This document shows positions 34,651 to 41,707 of a DNA stretch of 41,707 nucleotides, piece after piece (position 1 is the stretch's first letter; each line of letters opens with the position of its first letter). The notes under the pieces are model-generated. The model was not told where the DNA came from, did no database searches, and was given only the letters and a program-made list of their open reading frames with translations. The stretch covers positions 1-41,707 of the forward strand of contig NZ_JAIRAU010000034.1 of assembly GCF_020073745.1 (NCBI RefSeq). The letters are read 5' to 3'. The stretch comes from Nannocystis pusilla (GTDB taxonomy: Bacteria; Myxococcota_A; Polyangia; Nannocystales; Nannocystaceae). The translations under genes and the position numbers were made by a program.

Positions 34651-36090
34651 TCACACGAAGAACAGCCGGACCAGCGTGATGAACGCGTCGGTCGGCCCGG
34701 ACAGCGCCGTGTCGAACGCCCCGGTCGTGGCGATATCGACGGTCGAGGCGGTCTGGCCGACCATCGCCGCGACCCCCGACGAATTGAACGCGACGCCGAA
34801 CAGTCCTTCGCCCCCGTTGCCGCCGTTGTAGCTCGAGTACACCAGCGCGCCCGTGGCGCTGAAGGTCGCGAACAGGCCTTCCCAGCCGAGCACCGTCGCG
34901 TCCCACGCGTCGGTCGTCGCCAGCCCGGGGAACGAGGTTTGACCGGCGATATAGATCACCCCGGACGGCGAGACATCGACATCGTGGAAGTAGTCGTCCG
35001 TGGCGGTCCCGAGGAACGTGCCCCACTGGCGGACGCCCGCCGAGTTGAGCTTGGCGACGAACCCGTCCTTGCCGCCGTTGTGCGTCCAGTCATGCGTCCC
35101 GCCCGTGGCGATGAAGTTCGTCGACTCCGAGTGGCCCGCGATCACCAGGTTGTCGGACGGAGCCAGGCTCACGGCCGCGATCGTGTCGGCCTCCGACCCG
35201 CCGTAGTAGGTCGCCCACTGGCGCACGCCGGAGGCGTTGAACTTCACCACGAAGCCGTCGGACGCGCCGCCGTTGAAGGTGTTGTCGTGGCCGCCGGAGG
35301 CGATCCCGTTCGTCGCGGCCGTCTCCCCGCCGACCAGGACGTTGCCGGCGCTGTCGACCGCGCACCCGGTGGCGATGGTGTGGCCGTCGGTGCCGCCGTA
35401 GTAGGTCGCCCAGCTGCGAACGCCCGCGCTCGAGAACTTGGCGATGAAGGCGTCGGTCGTCCCGCTCTTCGACGGCTGGTGCGATCCCGGCGTGGCGATC
35501 TGCGACGTCGAGGTGGTCGAACCGACGAGGTATACCGAGCCGTCGCCGCCGACGCACACCGCCGGGTCGTTGCCCGATCCGGCGACCTCCACGCCGGGTC
35601 CGCCGTAGTACGTCGCCCACAGCGGATCGCCCGCGTCGTCGAACTTGACCAGCATGACGTCGTTGGTGCCCGACAGCGACGTCTGATGCGCGCCGCTCGT
35701 GGCGATCCCGCTCGTCGACTTCGTGGAGCCCACCGCGTAGATCTCGTTGTCGTCGTTGACCACCGCGTCGAGGAAGTAATCCTCGGCGGAACCGCCGTAG
35801 TACGTGCTCCACACCCGACTGCCCGCCTGGTCCCACTGCGAGATGAACGCGTCGACGGCCCCGCCGAAGGTCGTGTCGAACGCCCCGCTCGTCGCCATCC
35901 CCGCGCTCGACGACGTCGAGCCGACCACGATCAGATAGCCGAAATTGTCGAAGACCACACCCGGGGCCGACTCGCCGCTGCTCCCGCCGTAGTACGTGCC
36001 CCACTCGCGGTCCGGCAACGCGCTCGCGTCCCCGACCACCCCGAGCATCGCCACCGCCACACTCCCGAACATCCAAGAGACTCTCGTCAT
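34651..36090 (-). CDS. Secreted seven-bladed SBBP beta-propeller protein 2
   Basis: A 479-aa paralog of the 32637-34076 product, with signal peptide MTRVSWMFGSVAVAMLGVVG, cleavage near DASA-LPDREW, and seven WxTYYGG-type blades (WGTYYGG, WSTYYGG, WATYYGG three times, then WGTFLG and a last YSSYNGG). GGGGAGGA eight bases before the ATG at 36090 fixes the start. It is very similar to protein 1 throughout (for example GIATSGAHQTSLSGT is nearly shared), with most changes in the blade loops. The pair most likely arose by tandem duplication of a ~1.6-kb unit carrying promoter, gene and downstream hairpin. Such propellers in secreted myxobacterial proteins may bind ligands or support adhesion; no enzyme domain is present. 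Confidence 0.9.
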   Translation of the reverse strand: MTRVSWMFGSVAVAMLGVVGDASALPDREWGTYYGGSSGESAPGVVFDNFGYLIVVGSTSSSAGMATSGAFDTTFGGAVDAFISQWDQAGSRVWSTYYGGSAEDYFLDAVVNDDNEIYAVGSTKSTSGIATSGAHQTSLSGTNDVMLVKFDDAGDPLWATYYGGPGVEVAGSGNDPAVCVGGDGSVYLVGSTTSTSQIATPGSHQPSKSGTTDAFIAKFSSAGVRSWATYYGGTDGHTIATGCAVDSAGNVLVGGETAATNGIASGGHDNTFNGGASDGFVVKFNASGVRQWATYYGGSEADTIAAVSLAPSDNLVIAGHSESTNFIATGGTHDWTHNGGKDGFVAKLNSAGVRQWGTFLGTATDDYFHDVDVSPSGVIYIAGQTSFPGLATTDAWDATVLGWEGLFATFSATGALVYSSYNGGNGGEGLFGVAFNSSGVAAMVGQTASTVDIATTGAFDTALSGPTDAFITLVRLFFV

Positions 36091-36355
36091 CAACCTGTCC
36101 TCCCCGTGCACCCACGATTCAAGCGCTGTCACGTCGCCCCGTCACCGCGGATGCCCGGCCCAACCTATCACCGGGCCCTCTCACGCGTCCAGGCGGCCCT
36201 GACGGCCATGCACGGGCTCGCGGGCCGGCTGCGCAGTCTAGTGCCCAGATTCCTCCGGTACGACCCATCAATCACCATGGTCTCCCGGAGGGAGGACACC
36301 TCATTCGCTCCGACGGCAAGAATACGCGCTCGCGGCACGCGAACAAACATGTCCT

Positions 36356-39862
<3,507 letters not shown>

Positions 39863-39926
39863 CGCCGGTCGAGTGCTGGTTGCGGCGAGTTTGATCGGTG
39901 AAAAAGTTCGCGCGGTTTCGCCCGTC

Positions 39927-40574
39927 TCAACGTCGACCGCGCAGCCAGCCGTCGATCTTGTCGCCGATGCTGCGCATCGCGCTGTCGAGGTCTCGCACCG
40001 AGCTGTCCCGAAGTTCAGGTCGAGCCAGCAGCCGCTCGGTCGCCTCGCGCAGGCGCTGGCGGGCGCGCGCGATCCGCCCCGCCATCGTCCCCTCGGGCAC
40101 CGCGAACAGCTCGGCCAGCTCGCGCGCCGTCAGCTGCTCGTACTCCTTCAGCTCGAGCACGATCTGGTCGTCGAGGCTGAGCCCGCGCAGCGCCTGCGAC
40201 ACCACGTGCTCGATCTGCCGCTCGCCGAGCAGCGACGACAGCGACCCCTCCGTCTCCGGATCGACCACGCTGTCCTCGGCCGGGTCGAACGTCGGCCCGC
40301 GGCGCGACCGCGCGCGGATGTGCTCGAGCAGCTTGATGCGGGCGATGCCGAACAAGAACCCCTTGAACGACGCCTCGCCGCGGAACGCCTCGCGCCGCCG
40401 GCACACCACCTCGAATGTCCCCTGGGTCAGGTCCTCACACGCGTCGCCGCTGACCTTGCAGAAGAAGAAGCGGTACACGCTCGCGTAGTGGCGGGCCACC
40501 AGCGCCCGGCCGGCCGCGACGTCGCCCGCCTGCCAGGCGCGGAGGAGCGAGAGGTCGTCGCCTGGCTGCGCCAC
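39927..40574 (-). CDS. ECF-family RNA polymerase sigma factor
   Basis: A 215-aa sigma-70 family factor of the extracytoplasmic-function type, directing RNA polymerase to a set of target promoters. Region 2 spans about 20-90 (ARHYASVYRFFFCKVSG, CEDLTQGTFEVV, FLFGIARIKLLEHI) and region 4 spans about 125-185, with the helix-turn-helix LTARELAELFAVPEGTMAGRIARARQRL. A variable linker with RRGPTFDPAED and a C-terminal extension follow the usual plan. No anti-sigma gene is adjacent; instead a Ser/Thr kinase lies 64 bp downstream, the arrangement of ECF groups activated by Ser/Thr phosphorylation. The start is GTG at 40574, supported by GAGGTGGAG just upstream. The gene starts 11 bp after the flippase stop, so one operon is likely. 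Confidence 0.93.
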   Translation of the reverse strand: MAQPGDDLSLLRAWQAGDVAAGRALVARHYASVYRFFFCKVSGDACEDLTQGTFEVVCRRREAFRGEASFKGFLFGIARIKLLEHIRARSRRGPTFDPAEDSVVDPETEGSLSSLLGERQIEHVVSQALRGLSLDDQIVLELKEYEQLTARELAELFAVPEGTMAGRIARARQRLREATERLLARPELRDSSVRDLDSAMRSIGDKIDGWLRGRR

Positions 40575-40585
40575 CGCTCCACCTC

Positions 40586-41707
40586 TTACTCGATCGCCGC
40601 CGGCTCGTCACGCGGCGGCGGCTTCAGGCCCGCCGACACCGACCGCGGCGTGATCCCCTCGGCCAGCACCAGCGCCGCCAGGTACGTCCCCATCGACGCC
40701 GCCGCGGTCACCAGCGCGCGCGCCAGCGGCATTTCCTCGAGGCCGCCCGCGAGCGCCCGCACGCCCGCCCCCGCGGCGATCGCCAGACCTGTCCACAAGA
40801 CCAGGCGGATCAGCGAACCGACGTACCGGCCGACATCGATCTCGAGGTGGCGCAGCGCGAAGCGCAGCAGCACCGCGAACGCCAGCGGGTAGCCGAGCAC
40901 CCACGCCCACGCCACCGAGGCGTAGCCGAGCCAGTCGCCGAACAGCATCGCCGCGACCGCGAACCACAGCGGCATCGTCACCGCCGCCACCGCCATGTAC
41001 GTCAGCGTCAGGCTCGGCCGCCCGATCCCGTCGAGCAGCGGAGGCACCACCGCGCTGAGCGCCCGCAGGAGCGCCGCGATCGCCAGCACGCGCACCGCCA
41101 CCGCCGCGCCGACCCACCGCTCGTCGAGCAACAGCAGCAGGTCGGGCGCCGCCGGCACCACGATCACGAGGAAGCCCGACACGACGATGAAGCTGAGCCG
41201 CGACAGCTTCAAAAATTGCTCGGCGAGCGCGGCGGGGCGGTCGCGGGCGCGCGAGAACGCGGGGAAGGCCACCGACACCACCACCGTGCTGATGATCCGC
41301 GCCGGGTCGAGCGCGAGGTCGGCGGCCGCCTTGTACAGGCCGAGGGCCGCGCGGCCGAAGAAGTGGCCGACGACGTAGAAGTCGAGGCCGGTGTAGACGA
41401 AGAAGAGGATCCGGCTGAGCGACGTCTTGAGCCCGAACAGCACCGCCTCGCGGGTGGCCGCCCAGTCGAACAGCAGCTTCGGCAGCCACGGCTGGAAGTA
41501 CTGCACCCCCGCGGTCGTCACCAGCGTGCGACCGAGCGCCCCGGCGATGAAGCACCAGATCCCCACCAGCGGCGCCGCGACCAGCAGCGCCACGTTCTCG
41601 GCCACGCTGGCGAGGAAGCGGATCAGCGAGAACTCGCGGAAGCGCAGCTCGCGGATCATCAGCGCCCCCGGCACCATGTACAGGTTCTGCAGCAGCAGCT
41701 TGAAGCA
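40586..41707 (-). CDS. Oligosaccharide flippase (MOP superfamily, WzxC/PST-like), 5' truncated
   Basis: The C-terminal ~373 residues of a multi-spanning membrane protein of the MOP/polysaccharide-transport family, which flips lipid-linked glycans across the inner membrane. The visible part has about ten hydrophobic helices (for example ENVALLVAAPLVGIWCFIAG, FFVYTGLDFYVVGHFFG, VAAVTMPLWFAVAAMLF). It also has the family-typical YKAAADLALDPARIISTVVV followed by FPAFSRARD, matching PST proteins after the sixth helix. The frame remains open through the right window edge (ten further codons, ending CFKLLLQNLYM at the boundary), so the N-terminal half lies outside. Its stop is 11 bp before the sigma factor start; cotranscription is likely, linking glycan export to sigma/kinase signalling. 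The substrate is unknown. Confidence 0.88.
   Translation of the reverse strand, partial: CFKLLLQNLYMVPGALMIRELRFREFSLIRFLASVAENVALLVAAPLVGIWCFIAGALGRTLVTTAGVQYFQPWLPKLLFDWAATREAVLFGLKTSLSRILFFVYTGLDFYVVGHFFGRAALGLYKAAADLALDPARIISTVVVSVAFPAFSRARDRPAALAEQFLKLSRLSFIVVSGFLVIVVPAAPDLLLLLDERWVGAAVAVRVLAIAALLRALSAVVPPLLDGIGRPSLTLTYMAVAAVTMPLWFAVAAMLFGDWLGYASVAWAWVLGYPLAFAVLLRFALRHLEIDVGRYVGSLIRLVLWTGLAIAAGAGVRALAGGLEEMPLARALVTAAASMGTYLAALVLAEGITPRSVSAGLKPPPRDEPAAIE

Overview
The window is very GC-rich, densely coding, and reads as chromosomal DNA of a myxobacterium, most likely the Nannocystis/Nannocystaceae branch of Myxococcota. The signs are lipoproteins with long Ser/Thr/Gly tethers behind a lipobox cysteine, two large Hanks-type Ser/Thr kinases with membrane anchors and TPR or propeller sensors, an ADYC-domain lipoprotein, seven-bladed SBBP propeller proteins, and almost exclusive use of G/C at third codon positions. 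The taxonomic call is inference; no rRNA, tRNA, phage or IS transposase gene was seen.

Layout. 1-2.3 kb: murD and an MBL-fold hydrolase. 2.4-4.6 kb: a 38-codon membrane-peptide ORF, an amidase and a small HTH protein. 4.6-7.2 kb: a lipoprotein joining two truncated-globin-like domains to a P-domain, then an unrecognised protein. 7.2-8.4 kb: non-coding DNA carrying copy A of a structured repeat. 8.4-15.7 kb: a TerB-like/PP2A-like phosphatase, two lipoproteins, a kinase-TPR protein and an ADYC lipoprotein. 16.0-19.3 kb: a Rieske/cytochrome b-diheme c operon, then manA. 19.9-22.1 kb: two paralogous Cys-rich lipoproteins. 22.1-27.8 kb: a quinone-oxidoreductase-like MDR enzyme, a fumC-glycosyltransferase-methyltransferase operon, repeat copy B and a panE-like reductase. 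27.9-31.7 kb: a 40-aa membrane peptide, then a P-loop ATPase coupled to a protein with ten nearly identical 40-residue TPR units. 31.8-36.1 kb: a GIDE-like membrane protein and twin SBBP propellers. 36.4-41.7 kb: a probable operon of flippase (cut by the window end), ECF sigma factor and giant kinase.

How the genes fit together. Core functions are peptidoglycan precursor synthesis (murD), respiration (bc-type complex), the TCA cycle (fumC), sugar phosphates (manA) and possibly pantothenate (panE). Around them sit surface lipoproteins and phospho-signalling: two kinases, one PP2A-like phosphatase, and an ECF sigma factor next to a kinase. The best candidates for undescribed biology are the ATPase/high-identity-TPR pair (it resembles split NLR/STAND conflict systems), the exported double-globin lipoprotein, a dispersed ~320-bp repeat whose two copies show a compensatory base change in a 26-bp stem, and a family of short TGTCC/GGACA stem-loops scattered through genes and gaps.

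Limits. Family names rest on motifs read by eye. No database search, structure prediction or folding software was used. Starts were chosen from Shine-Dalgarno matches, third-position GC and signal peptides, and several remain uncertain.
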